NCBI GenBank assembly: GCA_964481575.1
Contig: CAYZTR010000004.1
Coordinates: 21,456-85,455 of the forward strand
Direction of reading: 5' to 3'
Length of the DNA: 64,000 nt
Origin: UQRS01 sp964481575
Lineage (GTDB): Bacteria > Bacillota > Clostridia > Oscillospirales > Acutalibacteraceae
The position numbers and the translations under genes were made by a program. Below are positions 35,754-44,849 of the stretch, one piece after another (the first letter of the stretch is position 1; every line of letters starts with the position of its first letter). A model generated the notes under the pieces. That model was not told the DNA's origin. It saw only the letters and a list, made by a program, of their open reading frames with translations, and did no database searches.

Positions 35754-36836
35754 CTACTGAGTGGCTTTCAGCACATTGGCCAACACTTCTCCCGCCAAAG
35801 AGGCAGTATACTCGGCTTCCTCCAGGGAATTAACCTCAGTTCCGATTTCCAGCAGCATAGAGCCGGAGGTCAGATTTTCGTTATATCGCTGGGGCTTCAG
35901 CAGCAGAGAGCGGGCCAGACCGGGGTATTTGGTTTCCAAAGCCTGCTGATACCGTAACGCCAAACGCAAATTATCCTGCCAATTTGGAAAATCTGTGACA
36001 CTGCCATCCTGACATCCCATAACCAGCATCATTTGAGCCGCCGTTTTTCCGTTAACCGTGGTCACCGCCTTGACCTTATCTGTGCCGTCCCCGGACACGG
36101 AATCCCGATGAATATCCAGCACCACTTTTATGGAGGGATATTGTTCCAAATACTTCTGGATGGTTTCGGCAGCCCGGCCATAGCTTCCGGTATAGGATTC
36201 AGCATCATGCTGCGTGGTGTCATGAATCACCGAAATGCCGGCCTGTTCCAGTTGCTGGGCCAAAATATCACCAATATGGATCATATTTTTGGTCGGATCC
36301 GTGGTGCGGGTGGGATCGCTTTCAGTATAATAGTCCCGATCCTCCAACAGATAGCTTTCCGTGGCGTGTGTGTGGAGAATCAGCACCTCCGGCGCATCGG
36401 AAAAGGTACACTGCACCGGCGTTCCCGCCTGGAGCAGCGCGGGAATATCGATGGTTTTGGAGGTACTGTTCTTAATATAAATATTGCCGTAATGTAAAGC
36501 AGCGGTATAAGGGGAAATGGTTTTGGCTACCACTGCGCCGGCTGCGTTGGACAGTTCAGTGGTCACCACCTGGCTGGCCGTGTCTCCTTCCGTTACAGTT
36601 ACCGCATCATTGCTGCTGGAACCGCTGGAGGACTGCTCTGTTTTCCCTTCCTCCGCAGCCTCCTGGGAAGACGACATCTCCCAGGGAAGAAAACCAGCTG
36701 TCGCCATCTGGGCGGAGAAGTGTACGGCTGTCGCTGTGTAATCCCCCAACCTGCTGCCCAGCAAGATATTTCCGGAAAAGTGCATCATCAGCAAAAACGC
36801 CAGCAATGCACAAGCTCCGCGCAGCACCCTTTTCAT
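35754..36836 (-). CDS. spoIIP: Stage II sporulation protein P
   Basis: Peptidoglycan amidase/endopeptidase of the engulfment complex (with SpoIID and SpoIIM), acting in the intermembrane space. 360 residues. An N-terminal membrane anchor (about 7-27) is followed by a Ser/Glu-rich linker (about 55-80) and the SpoIIP amidase domain with the metal or catalytic motifs LHTHATESY and DIHRD and a C-terminal Glu in LEIGTEVN. It lies downstream of gpr, the usual gpr-spoIIP order. Forespore expression would be expected, but no sigma-F or sigma-G site was identified. Confidence 0.93.
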   Translation of the reverse strand: MKRVLRGACALLAFLLMMHFSGNILLGSRLGDYTATAVHFSAQMATAGFLPWEMSSSQEAAEEGKTEQSSSGSSSNDAVTVTEGDTASQVVTTELSNAAGAVVAKTISPYTAALHYGNIYIKNSTSKTIDIPALLQAGTPVQCTFSDAPEVLILHTHATESYLLEDRDYYTESDPTRTTDPTKNMIHIGDILAQQLEQAGISVIHDTTQHDAESYTGSYGRAAETIQKYLEQYPSIKVVLDIHRDSVSGDGTDKVKAVTTVNGKTAAQMMLVMGCQDGSVTDFPNWQDNLRLALRYQQALETKYPGLARSLLLKPQRYNENLTSGSMLLEIGTEVNSLEEAEYTASLAGEVLANVLKATQ

Positions 36837-36920
36837 ATTCGCTCCGCCCCTTTCAACCCTGATGCCAAAACCCCTTTTGCGTTTCCCTAATTTTTATGCG
36901 GCTGACAGAAAAACTATGTC

Positions 36921-37781
36921 CTATTGCCGCGCCAATTCCAGCAGCAAATCCGGGGAAAAGGCCGGCTGTAATGCACAGTTGATGGCGTGGCCCAACAGAG
37001 CAGCCGCCCGGGCAATCAGCAGATCAATTTCTTTGGGGGTCACCAACATTCCGGCATTTTCCGGCAAATGCACCGGATGTCCCGCCAGATCCTGGCAAAG
37101 GGTCTCGGCATCCACCACCGTGGGAACGCCCAGCGCAATGACCGGCACTCCCAGTGTCCGGCGTGAAAGCTCGGCCCGACGGTTCCCCACTCCGGCGCCG
37201 GGGGAAATGCCGGTATCGGACATCTGTACCGTACATCCCAGCCGTTCCACCTTCCGGGAAGCCAGCGCATCTATGGCGATAATGGCGGAGGGCTGTACCC
37301 GCTGGGCCACCCCCGCCACAATCTCAAAAGATTCAATGCCGGTCTGCCCCAAAACGCCGGGGGCCAGTACCGCCGTACCCCGCAATCCTTCCAGCCCAGC
37401 CGTCCGGGCCAATTCCCCGGTAATATGCCGGGTGGCCAGCACCGCAGCCGCCGTTTTGGGGCCAAGAGCGTCAGGGGTAATCTGGGTGTTTCCCAACCCC
37501 ACCACAAGAACAGGGCCCTCTTTTGGCAGCAAACCGGACAAGGATCGGGCAATGCAGCCGGAAAGCTCCGGATCCGGTACCGGCGTATCCGATAAAGCCG
37601 GCATGGTGACGGTGATATACTCCCCCTCCGATTTTCCCAGAGCAGCGGCCCCTTCCCGGTTCAAAACAGAAATGTGGGTCACCACCGCCTGCCCCTCCTG
37701 CCGCTCCACCGAACGAACCCCTGAAGGCAGGGTTCCCTCCTCAGTTCGCTCAATAGCAAGATCCGTGCGGAACTGCATCAT
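36921..37781 (-). CDS. gpr: GPR germination protease
   Basis: Aspartic-type protease that degrades small acid-soluble spore proteins at germination. 286 residues. The N-terminal RTDLAIE segment is part of the autoprocessing propeptide region; VVGLGN, PGVLGQTG, IDALASR and SDTGISPGAGVGN are conserved blocks. ATG 37781 has AAAGGA 6 nt upstream (ATG 37778 is nearly equivalent); a 51-codon extension would cross the rpsT promoter region. It is divergent from rpsT, a classic Firmicutes arrangement. Confidence 0.94.
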   Translation of the reverse strand: MMQFRTDLAIERTEEGTLPSGVRSVERQEGQAVVTHISVLNREGAAALGKSEGEYITVTMPALSDTPVPDPELSGCIARSLSGLLPKEGPVLVVGLGNTQITPDALGPKTAAAVLATRHITGELARTAGLEGLRGTAVLAPGVLGQTGIESFEIVAGVAQRVQPSAIIAIDALASRKVERLGCTVQMSDTGISPGAGVGNRRAELSRRTLGVPVIALGVPTVVDAETLCQDLAGHPVHLPENAGMLVTPKEIDLLIARAAALLGHAINCALQPAFSPDLLLELARQ

Positions 37782-37891
37782 AATCCATCCTTTCGTATTT
37801 CGCGCATGCATCCTTCTTTCAGCTATTGTTTGTCGCTGTCCCCGCAGTATGCGGCCTAAAAAAGAAAATCCAACTTTTTGCAAAAAAATAC

Positions 37892-37920
37892 TTGCAATCC
37901 CCCCGAAAAGGTGGTAATAT
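37892..37920 (+). promoter_or_regulatory. Promoter of rpsT
   Basis: TTGCAA (37892-37897), 17 nt, TAATAT (37915-37920). The ribosome site AAGGAGGTG lies 20 nt further on. Confidence 0.7.
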
Positions 37921-37950
37921 GGTGGTACTGTCAATTAAGGAGGTGCAACT

Positions 37951-38214
37951 ATGCCGAATATTAAGTCTGCCAAGAAGCGCGTTTTGGTTTCTCAGAAGAA
38001 GGCCGCCCAGAACAAGAGCACCCGCTCCGCTCTGAAAACCGCCATCAAAAAGGCTAACGTCGCTATCGAGAATAAGTCTGCTGACATGGATGCAACCGTT
38101 AAGGCCGCTGTCAAGTCCATCGACCAGGCCGCTTCCAAGGGTATCCTGCACAAGAATACCGCTGCCAGAAAGAAGTCTCAGCTGGTGCTGAAAGTCAACA
38201 AAGCAAATTCCTGA
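37951..38214 (+). CDS. rpsT: 30S ribosomal protein S20
   Basis: 87 residues, highly basic and helical, as usual for S20. It starts PNIKSAKKR and contains the conserved NKSTRSALKTAIKKA helix and GILHKNTAARKKSQL. AAGGAGGTG precedes the ATG. Single gene with its own promoter and terminator. Confidence 0.97.
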   Translation: MPNIKSAKKRVLVSQKKAAQNKSTRSALKTAIKKANVAIENKSADMDATVKAAVKSIDQAASKGILHKNTAARKKSQLVLKVNKANS

Positions 38215-38234
38215 TTTCCTGTTGGAGATTGGTT

Positions 38235-38282
38235 CAGGCTTTATGCTTCGGTTTTATTCCCGAAAGATAAGGCCTGTTTTTT
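38235..38282 (+). terminator. Terminator of rpsT
   Basis: Imperfect 17-bp stem (CAGGC..TTCGG with CCGAA..GCCTG) followed by six T. Confidence 0.85.
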
Positions 38283-38312
38283 GCGTCCCGCAAGAAGAAT
38301 TTGAAAAGAGCG

Positions 38313-38362
38313 AAAAGCCGCCCCGGCGTCCGTTGCAAATGCGGACGCCGGGGCGGCTTTTT
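38313..38362. terminator. Strong bidirectional terminator
   Basis: A perfect inverted repeat of about 20 bp, arms AAAAGCCGCCCCGGCGTCCG and complement, 9-nt loop. T runs occur on both strands. It terminates the lipoprotein gene on the minus strand and backs up the rpsT terminator. Confidence 0.9.
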
Positions 38363-38382
38363 CTGCCAATTTTATTGGAACG

Positions 38383-38967
38383 TTAGGTGGATTCAATGAA
38401 AGCAATCAGTTCATCTGCCGGTGCAAGCCCTGTCACCAAGGGTCCGAAAGTCTCCTCACCGGTTTGCTCGGTCATCCAGGTGCAGGTTTGAATGCTATTA
38501 TAATCCACTTCCGCTTCCTTCCTCAGCGAAAAGATAATATCATGGTAGCCGTCCTGCCCATAATGATAGATTAAATAGCGGCCGGTTTTATAATAATTGG
38601 CATCGGTCAACAGGGTTCTAAACTGATCCCGAACGCCCCGGGGATTTCCATCCCGGTCGGTGTCGTATAACAGCCCTTCCACATCCCTGGCCGCGTTCAG
38701 CTCCAGAATTTGAGCAAACGCCGCATCCGTGGGCAAAAAGGTTTTGACCTTACCGTCAACCACATAAAGGATCGTTTCCGGCTGGTTTAAATTCGCCACA
38801 TCATCCAAATATAAAATATCCTGGGACGTAGTTCCAAAGGCTTTGGGCGGCTGATACGACCCTGTATCGAATTGGAACCCTGCAGCCGTCTCTGTTCTTC
38901 CGCCGCAGGCAGAAAAAAAACAGAACATCATACAAATCCACGCAACTATAATCACTCTGCTTTTCAT
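38383..38967 (-). CDS. Putative lipoprotein, unknown function
   Basis: 194 residues. A lipoprotein signal peptide ends in FSAC (Cys21), so export and lipid anchoring are likely. The mature part has no motif I recognise; it contains FQFDTGSYQPP, a DTDRDGNPRG loop and a Trp-Met-Thr-Glu segment near the end. GAAAGGAGA precedes the ATG. It follows the reconstructed end of the frameshifted protease gene by 24 nt, so they form one unit. Confidence 0.75.
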   Translation of the reverse strand: MKSRVIIVAWICMMFCFFSACGGRTETAAGFQFDTGSYQPPKAFGTTSQDILYLDDVANLNQPETILYVVDGKVKTFLPTDAAFAQILELNAARDVEGLLYDTDRDGNPRGVRDQFRTLLTDANYYKTGRYLIYHYGQDGYHDIIFSLRKEAEVDYNSIQTCTWMTEQTGEETFGPLVTGLAPADELIAFIEST

Positions 38968-38991
38968 ACGTTATCTCCTTTCATTCACTGT

Positions 38992-40430
38992 TTAAGCTGC
39001 TCCAGTATAATTCCCATCGCCCCAAAAACCGGGGTTGCAATCAATATATCCCCACGATAAGCATTCGTCACATGCCGCTATCCATGCACTGAGCACACTA
39101 GTGCGGCCATTCAGTCTCCCTAAAAATCGCATATCAAATTGATAAGATGTACCTGCCCCTAAGGAAATCTAGACTTAGGGGATTCACATCTAGCAGAATC
39201 ACAAGCATCTAAATACACAAACTTCCAACCAGATGGAATTATGCTAGAATCAATTGTCCAATTCTTATTTGCATCAAATAGTTTACTTGAGAAAAGGGTT
39301 ACCTCTCCATGACAGCCCAAATACAATCCTTTCAACCCAGAATGAAGAAGAACATATTCGATATCAGCCTGACTAATTTCGTAATCTACTTCATTCAAAT
39401 GGTGCTCATAACCAAGTCGTAACAAAGCTTCTTTTGCTTGATAAATGATATAATCATTTCTATAAAGATCTGGGCACGGACCTACTGCACGAGCTAGCGT
39501 TCCCTTAATCGTGTCACCTCCCAATATTTCCCCTGTTAATGCATCAATATAAACAAACACGGCATGATCTGCTTTTACAATCCAAGACAAACAGATAAAA
39601 TTTGCCGGCTCATATTCTTGATCTTCCCAATAGTAGTTTGGACGAACCAGGGCTAATTCGGCATAAACAGAATCATATTCATATAATTCTAATACGGGAT
39701 TCGCCAATAAAACAGCCTGATCCTGTGTCACAATAGGTTCTGTTGCATTGGGTTCTATAGTATTTCGAACAATCATCGAAATAGAACCATCTGTTCCATC
39801 AATTGTAACAACAACAGCATCAAATGGATTCAGCAATCCATTACCCAAATCCTTATGCCATAGTAAAGACCAAACACCTGAAATATCCTCACTGCTTCTA
39901 ACCAGATGATAATTATCTAAACCCAAATAAGATTCTAATAAAAGAATAATTGATTGCAAATCGCTAACAGATTGAATTGCATTCTCTGTTATCGGCACAG
40001 CTTCTTGCTGAACTTTTAATCGACCATCCCCATCGATATCCTCTAAGTTTACCAATCTCACCAATTTGTTTTCTGCATCCAAATCAATCTGGGCGGTTTC
40101 GGCTTCAATACGTTTAATCACTCGATCTGAACCTGTATCCTTCATTACCGTTGCGGGATCTTCCATCCTACAAGTAACACCAACCGATGCCAAAAAGGCA
40201 TCTGTTTGCGGATCGGTTAACACATCGGCTGTCTCGACGCACCGCCACAAAGGAATATAAGGCGGAGCTAAATCAAACGATTCCGCTGACAATGGTATCC
40301 GCTCTATGGTATCCAAAATGCCTTCCTCCAAAACTGGAACCCGCTCCGCTCCAGCAAACACTGTACAGGTGAGAAAAAGGAACACTATTACAATCAATAA
40401 ACTGATACCTTTGTACAAATACTTTTTCAT
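38992..40430 (-). pseudogene. Frameshifted secreted protein with a clan-CD (caspase/gingipain-like) protease domain
   Basis: The open frame 39159-40430 gives 423 residues: a signal peptide (to about 27), a PepSY/YcdB-like region with VYIDALTGEILGG (about 300), then a His-Gly motif (GCHGE, His374) and DACDS (Cys410), the spacing and context of clan CD cysteine peptidases. The frame stops 12 residues after the Cys. One extra T in the TTT at 39167-39165 (minus strand) would continue it for 57 codons to the TAA at 38994-38992, giving a sensible end (LGAGTSYQFDM ... NPGFWGDGNYTG). It therefore looks like a one-base deletion or a read error. The gene is AT-rich compared with its neighbours. Confidence 0.7.
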
Positions 40431-40489
40431 GTCCCTACCCTCTTTTCTTATTTCGTTAATAATAGTTGATAAACTATTACTATATTTTG

Positions 40490-40518
40490 ATCATATCATA
40501 TATTTTTTATGATGTCAA
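40490..40518 (-). promoter_or_regulatory. Promoter of the AT-rich protease/lipoprotein unit
   Basis: Consensus TTGACA (40518-40513), 17 nt, TATGAT (40495-40490) on the minus strand. The leader is about 50 nt. Confidence 0.7.
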
Positions 40519-40745
40519 CAAAATTAGTTATAATATTGTAAAATAAATATAAAAGTAACACAACACACGCCATGACCGAAACACAACGGACACCGGGGCG
40601 CTTTTTGTTTTGCAATCAGGTCCCCTGGATATAAGCAATCCGTGCATTTGATTCTCATGTATGCCAGAGACACCCGCCACGGGATGCAGCATAATTTGGA
40701 CTATGCTAAAAAAATACTAAAAGCCGGTGATTCGTTTATAACAGA
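40519..40745. other. Intergenic stretch, no gene recognised
   Basis: The boundary between the AT-rich islet and the GC-rich murD operon. The + strand has short frames only, none with a convincing start. No RNA or repeat was recognised. Confidence 0.4.
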
Positions 40746-40749
40746 AAAC

Positions 40750-40789
40750 GCGCCCCGCAAAGCCGGAACCTGGCCATGCTGCGGGGCGC
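40750..40789 (-). terminator. Terminator of the murD-to-MGL-like operon
   Basis: Perfect 10-bp arms GCGCCCCGCA and TGCGGGGCGC around a 20-nt loop, followed by GTTTTC on the minus strand. Confidence 0.7.
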
Positions 40790-40803
40790 TTCCTATTTCC
40801 TTT

Positions 40804-42081
40804 TTATCCCAATCGGCCGTCCAAATAGCCCTTTTCCAGCATAGACTGGGCGGCCAGGAGAACACCCATGGAGGCCGAATCAAAATTCAGCCCCCCCTGA
40901 AGCCACGCGGCATAGGGCGCCCGCAGGGGGGCGTCGGCCGACAGTTCAATGGATGCCCCTAGGGTAAAGGCACCGGCAGCCATAATCACCTGGCTGTCAT
41001 AACCGGGCATATCCCAGGGCTCCGGGGTAACGAAAGCATCCACCGGCGCACCGGTCTGCATCCCCTGGCAAAAGGCGATAAGCGCTTCCGGATTCCCTAA
41101 AATCACCGTCTGGATAATATCTCCCCGGATCTCCTCAGGCGTGGGAGTCACATCATAGCCCAGACGGCGGAACAGGGCGGCAGCATAAGTGGCGGTTTTG
41201 ACCGCCTCCCCCACCACATGGGGCGCCTGAAACAGACCCATAAACAGCTCTCGGCTGTTGCCCAGGGTGGCGCCCACCTCACGGCCCACACCGGGGGCGG
41301 TGAGACGGTAGGCGCACTGCTCCACCAGATCCTTACGCCCGGCAATATAACCGCCGGTGGGGGCGATGCCGCCGCCGGGGTTTTTGATCAAAGAACCGAC
41401 AATCAGATCTGCGCCCACCTGGGTGGGTTCTTGCTTCTGGACAAACTCGCCATAGCAATTATCCACCACAATCAGGGTTTCCGGGTCGGCCTGGCGCACC
41501 GTGTCACACAGGGCGGCGATGTCCTCCACTGTCAGGCTGGGCCGGAGATTATAACCCCGAGACCGCTGAATATAGGCAATTTTATAATGCTTAGCAGCTA
41601 ACTTTTTCCGAGCCAGCGCCGGCTGGGGGGCGCCATTGGCGTCCAGAGGAACCTCCTCATAACTTACTCCAAACTCGGCCAGAGAACCGGCAGAAGGGCC
41701 GTCAATGCCCAGCACACCAATCAGAGTATCATAAGGCCGGCCCGTCAGGCAAAGCATGGTATCCCCCGGACGCAGCAGTCCGAACAGCGCCACGGTCAGG
41801 GCGTGGGTACCGGAGACAAAATTGTGCCGGATCAAAGCATCCTCCGCCCCCACAATCCGGGCAAACACCCGCTCCAGCGTCTCTCTGCCCCGGTCATCAT
41901 AGCCGTAACCGGTGGAACCAGCAAAATGAGATTCACTAACCCCCTCGGCAATAAAAGCTGACAGCGCTTTTAACTGATTGTACCGGGTGATTTCATCCCG
42001 GGCGGCAAAAAGCGGCGCGATCTCCTGCCGCGCCGCAGCATCCAGCTCCTGCAAAGCAGGGACAATATGAAAAAAGTGCAT
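40804..42081 (-). CDS. Methionine gamma-lyase-like PLP enzyme (YnbB/'aluminium resistance' family)
   Basis: 425 residues, fold-type I PLP enzyme. HNFVSGTHAL and VVDNCYGEF are cofactor-contacting segments, and the Schiff-base lysine is in GSLIKNPGGG. This family is annotated as methionine gamma-lyase-like or aluminium resistance; the reaction is unsettled. It starts 3 nt after the GNAT gene and closes the operon before the terminator at 40750. Confidence 0.9.
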   Translation of the reverse strand: MHFFHIVPALQELDAAARQEIAPLFAARDEITRYNQLKALSAFIAEGVSESHFAGSTGYGYDDRGRETLERVFARIVGAEDALIRHNFVSGTHALTVALFGLLRPGDTMLCLTGRPYDTLIGVLGIDGPSAGSLAEFGVSYEEVPLDANGAPQPALARKKLAAKHYKIAYIQRSRGYNLRPSLTVEDIAALCDTVRQADPETLIVVDNCYGEFVQKQEPTQVGADLIVGSLIKNPGGGIAPTGGYIAGRKDLVEQCAYRLTAPGVGREVGATLGNSRELFMGLFQAPHVVGEAVKTATYAAALFRRLGYDVTPTPEEIRGDIIQTVILGNPEALIAFCQGMQTGAPVDAFVTPEPWDMPGYDSQVIMAAGAFTLGASIELSADAPLRAPYAAWLQGGLNFDSASMGVLLAAQSMLEKGYLDGRLG

Positions 42082-42084
42082 ATG

Positions 42085-42834
42085 TTATACCTCGCAAAAG
42101 GCGACCGTGCCGGTTTCGACAAAGCCCAGCCGCCTGTAAAAATTCAATTGTTCCGGCCGGGACAAAACAAACACATCCCGGTTTTCAGAAGAAAGACTCT
42201 CCAGCATCCGTTCCACGGCCGCCGAACCGTAACCCTGGCCCCGGACTTCCGGCAGGGTGGCTACCCCGCTCAACAGGGCGGCATTTCCCGCTTCGGCAGA
42301 GGTCACCGCCGCAGCCACAGGGGTGTCCGACGAATCCCGCACCAGCACTGCCCGGGCGGCATGATGCCGCACCCGGTGGCTCAAATCAGCATAAAAGGCC
42401 GACGCATCCGGCAGCTCCATACTTTCCCCTGCGCCGCTTTGGAGAATGGAAAAAACAGTTTTCAAATCGCTGACGGTGGGAATCACCTTCCCCCATTCCC
42501 GAACTCCCCGGCGAAACAGCACCGATGCAGTAGAATGGATCTCCAATTCCAGAGCATGGGCCAACTCCAGGGAACAGGTGAGGCTTTTGCCCCCCACCAC
42601 CCGGAGGAACTCCCCCAGTTCAGGGAGATCCGCCGTCTCCAGCGCCGATAGAGTGAGGTTTCCGTCCAAGGAGGAAATCCAGGCGGTGGTATTCCCGGCA
42701 GTATCGGTCTGCTGCCAAAACAGGGCGAAGGAATAGCCGCAACCATAGGCCGACAGGACCCCCGCCATCCGCACCAGCATGGGATCTGACAGGCGGCCGA
42801 ACCAATCCTCCGGCTCCCGCAGCAGGCGGATCAC
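42085..42834 (-). CDS. GNAT-family acetyltransferase with an extra N-terminal domain
   Basis: 249 residues from GTG 42834, which overlaps the stop of the preceding peptidase as GTGA. Residues about 1-115 form a GNAT-like N-terminal half; the C-terminal half has VATLPEVRGQGYGSAAV (acetyl-CoA motif A) and NFYRRLGF (motif B). The acceptor is unknown. A longer frame lies inside the peptidase gene and is rejected. Translationally coupled. Confidence 0.82.
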   Translation of the reverse strand: MIRLLREPEDWFGRLSDPMLVRMAGVLSAYGCGYSFALFWQQTDTAGNTTAWISSLDGNLTLSALETADLPELGEFLRVVGGKSLTCSLELAHALELEIHSTASVLFRRGVREWGKVIPTVSDLKTVFSILQSGAGESMELPDASAFYADLSHRVRHHAARAVLVRDSSDTPVAAAVTSAEAGNAALLSGVATLPEVRGQGYGSAAVERMLESLSSENRDVFVLSRPEQLNFYRRLGFVETGTVAFCEV

Positions 42835-43853
42835 AGCGCACCACCGGCAATCCGGTTGGCCATGGCCTCCACCAGCCGGGCTACGCTTCCCACATCCTGG
42901 AGATTGGCCACGCAAAAGCCGGAGTGAAGATACCGGCAGGGCATCGACACCGCCAGGGTACGAACCCCTGCCCGGGCGGCGTGAATGGCTCCAGCGTTGT
43001 TGCCCCCGGCCACCGCCAACTTGGACTGGCAGGGAATCCCCTGTTCACCGGCGGTTTCCAAAGCGGCAGCATAATAATCGTGATCGTACAAAGTGCGGCC
43101 ATCCATAAAGGACAGGACAGCCCCCTCCCCCAGACGGCAGACCCACTTCTCCTCCGGGTTACCGTCAAAGTCCGCGGCCGTAGTAGATTCCACCACAATG
43201 GCCGCTTCAGGCGCCACATCAAAAGCGGCGACAGCCGCCCCAGACAGGCCGGTTTCCTCCTGCACCGTAAAGGTGAAGGTCATATCATATTCCAATTCCG
43301 AACCAAGAAGCTGTAACAAAACGGCTACCCCAGCACGGTCATCAATGGCTTTGGCAGCAATTTGCCCATCCGCCATAGGCAGGAAAGGAGTATCAAAAAC
43401 GCCTTCCTCCCCCACCCAAATCCGGGCCATGGCTTCCTCCCGACTGGCGGCGCCAATGTCAATATACAGGGTATCCAGCTTGGGCAGCTGTTTGGCTTCT
43501 TCCCCGGTCAACAGATGAATGGGTTTGACCCCAATTACGCCAACAACGCCGTTTAAAAACCGCACCCGGCGGCCGGCCAGCACAGAAACATCCACACCAC
43601 CTACCGTGGCAAATTTTAAATAGCCCTCCCCAGTGATATGAGTAACAATAACCCCCACCTCATCCATGTGGGCATCCAGCATCACCTGCACCTTGGGGCG
43701 GCGTTTCCCCTTTTTAAAAACAATCAGATTTCCCAGTGCATCCATCCGGGTTTCGGCCTTATCGCCGATGGCATCCAGCAGATACTGCCGGACGGCTTCC
43801 TCCCGGCCGGAGGGAGCGTTCAACTGGCACAGGGTCTTTAACAGTTCTGTCAT
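42831..43853 (-). CDS. M42 family metallo-aminopeptidase (1)
   Basis: 340 residues of the FrvX/PepA (TET-type) di-metal aminopeptidase family. Metal ligands: DAHMDEVG (His), AIDDRAG (bridging Asp), VQEETGLSG (catalytic Glu-Glu), VVES and the C-terminal RYLHSG. The start at 43853 shares a base with the previous stop (TGATG), so the two peptidases are coupled. Probably degrades cytoplasmic peptides. Confidence 0.93.
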   Translation of the reverse strand: MTELLKTLCQLNAPSGREEAVRQYLLDAIGDKAETRMDALGNLIVFKKGKRRPKVQVMLDAHMDEVGVIVTHITGEGYLKFATVGGVDVSVLAGRRVRFLNGVVGVIGVKPIHLLTGEEAKQLPKLDTLYIDIGAASREEAMARIWVGEEGVFDTPFLPMADGQIAAKAIDDRAGVAVLLQLLGSELEYDMTFTFTVQEETGLSGAAVAAFDVAPEAAIVVESTTAADFDGNPEEKWVCRLGEGAVLSFMDGRTLYDHDYYAAALETAGEQGIPCQSKLAVAGGNNAGAIHAARAGVRTLAVSMPCRYLHSGFCVANLQDVGSVARLVEAMANRIAGGAL

Positions 43854-44845
43854 CACGCGCCACCTCCCAGACAATAGGCAGCCAGCAGCTCGGCCACATC
43901 CTCCACATCCGACAGCTGGATGACCTCCGCTGCCGTGTGCATACTCCGCAGGGGAATGGATAGCAAGCCGCAGGGAACCCCCGCCTTGGTGACGGCAATT
44001 TCATCCGCATTGGTGCCGGTGCGGCCGCCCATGGCTTCATATTGGAGATGCATCTGCCGTTCCTCCGCCAGCATCTGCAACCGATGGGTGATGGCGGAAG
44101 ATAAAATGGGAGAAATCCCCAGCATTGGGCCGCCCCCCAGCTTACCGCACTTTTCCTCCGCCACGCCGGAGGCATCCCCGAAGCTGACATCCACGGCAAT
44201 GGCTTCCTGGGGCGTCAAGGCAAAGGTATTGATCCGGGCCCCCAGACCGCCGGTTTCTTCCTGATCGGACAGCAGCACCGCCACTTTACAGGGGCAATTC
44301 CCCCTGGCAATCTGCTCTGCTGCAAGAATCAAAGCAGCGCAGCCTGCCCGATCATCCAGAGATTTGCCGGTGATTCGGCCATGGGCCAGTTGGGCCGGGG
44401 TCTCCAAAAAGGTCACCCGATCCCCAGGCGCAATAACGGCAGCGGCGTCTGCCAGACCAGTATCAATGACCATGTCGGACAGTTCCGGCAGGTCGTCCTC
44501 CTTTTTTAAATGCGGCGGCAGGGTAGCAAATATTCCGGTGACCGGCTGCTTCCCGTGGATCACCACCGGGGCAGCGGGCAACACCCGCCGGTCAATCCCG
44601 CCGACCTTGGCCACCTTGACAAATCCCCGGGGCTTCACCTGGGTAACGATAAACCCGATCTCATCAATGTGGGCGTCCAAAAGGACCGTTTTGTCCCCCC
44701 GCCCCAGCGTGGCCAGCAGGCTGCCGCCCCGGCGTTCCACCTGGGCATGAGGCGTCAGATAGGCTTCTGCCACATCCAGCGCATCAGACAACCCGCTGCC
44801 GCCGGCGGCCACAGACAAATCCGCCAGCAACTGCTTCAATTCCAT
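43853..44845 (-). CDS. M42 family metallo-aminopeptidase (2)
   Basis: 330 residues, paralogous to the next gene. Motifs: DAHIDEIG, SLDDRAGCA, DQEETGGLG, VDVS and RSMHTAAE. It is 4 nt after murD. Two different M42 subunits side by side may form mixed or substrate-specialised TET complexes; this is inference. Confidence 0.93.
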   Translation of the reverse strand: MELKQLLADLSVAAGGSGLSDALDVAEAYLTPHAQVERRGGSLLATLGRGDKTVLLDAHIDEIGFIVTQVKPRGFVKVAKVGGIDRRVLPAAPVVIHGKQPVTGIFATLPPHLKKEDDLPELSDMVIDTGLADAAAVIAPGDRVTFLETPAQLAHGRITGKSLDDRAGCAALILAAEQIARGNCPCKVAVLLSDQEETGGLGARINTFALTPQEAIAVDVSFGDASGVAEEKCGKLGGGPMLGISPILSSAITHRLQMLAEERQMHLQYEAMGGRTGTNADEIAVTKAGVPCGLLSIPLRSMHTAAEVIQLSDVEDVAELLAAYCLGGGA

Positions 44846-44849
44846 TCCA

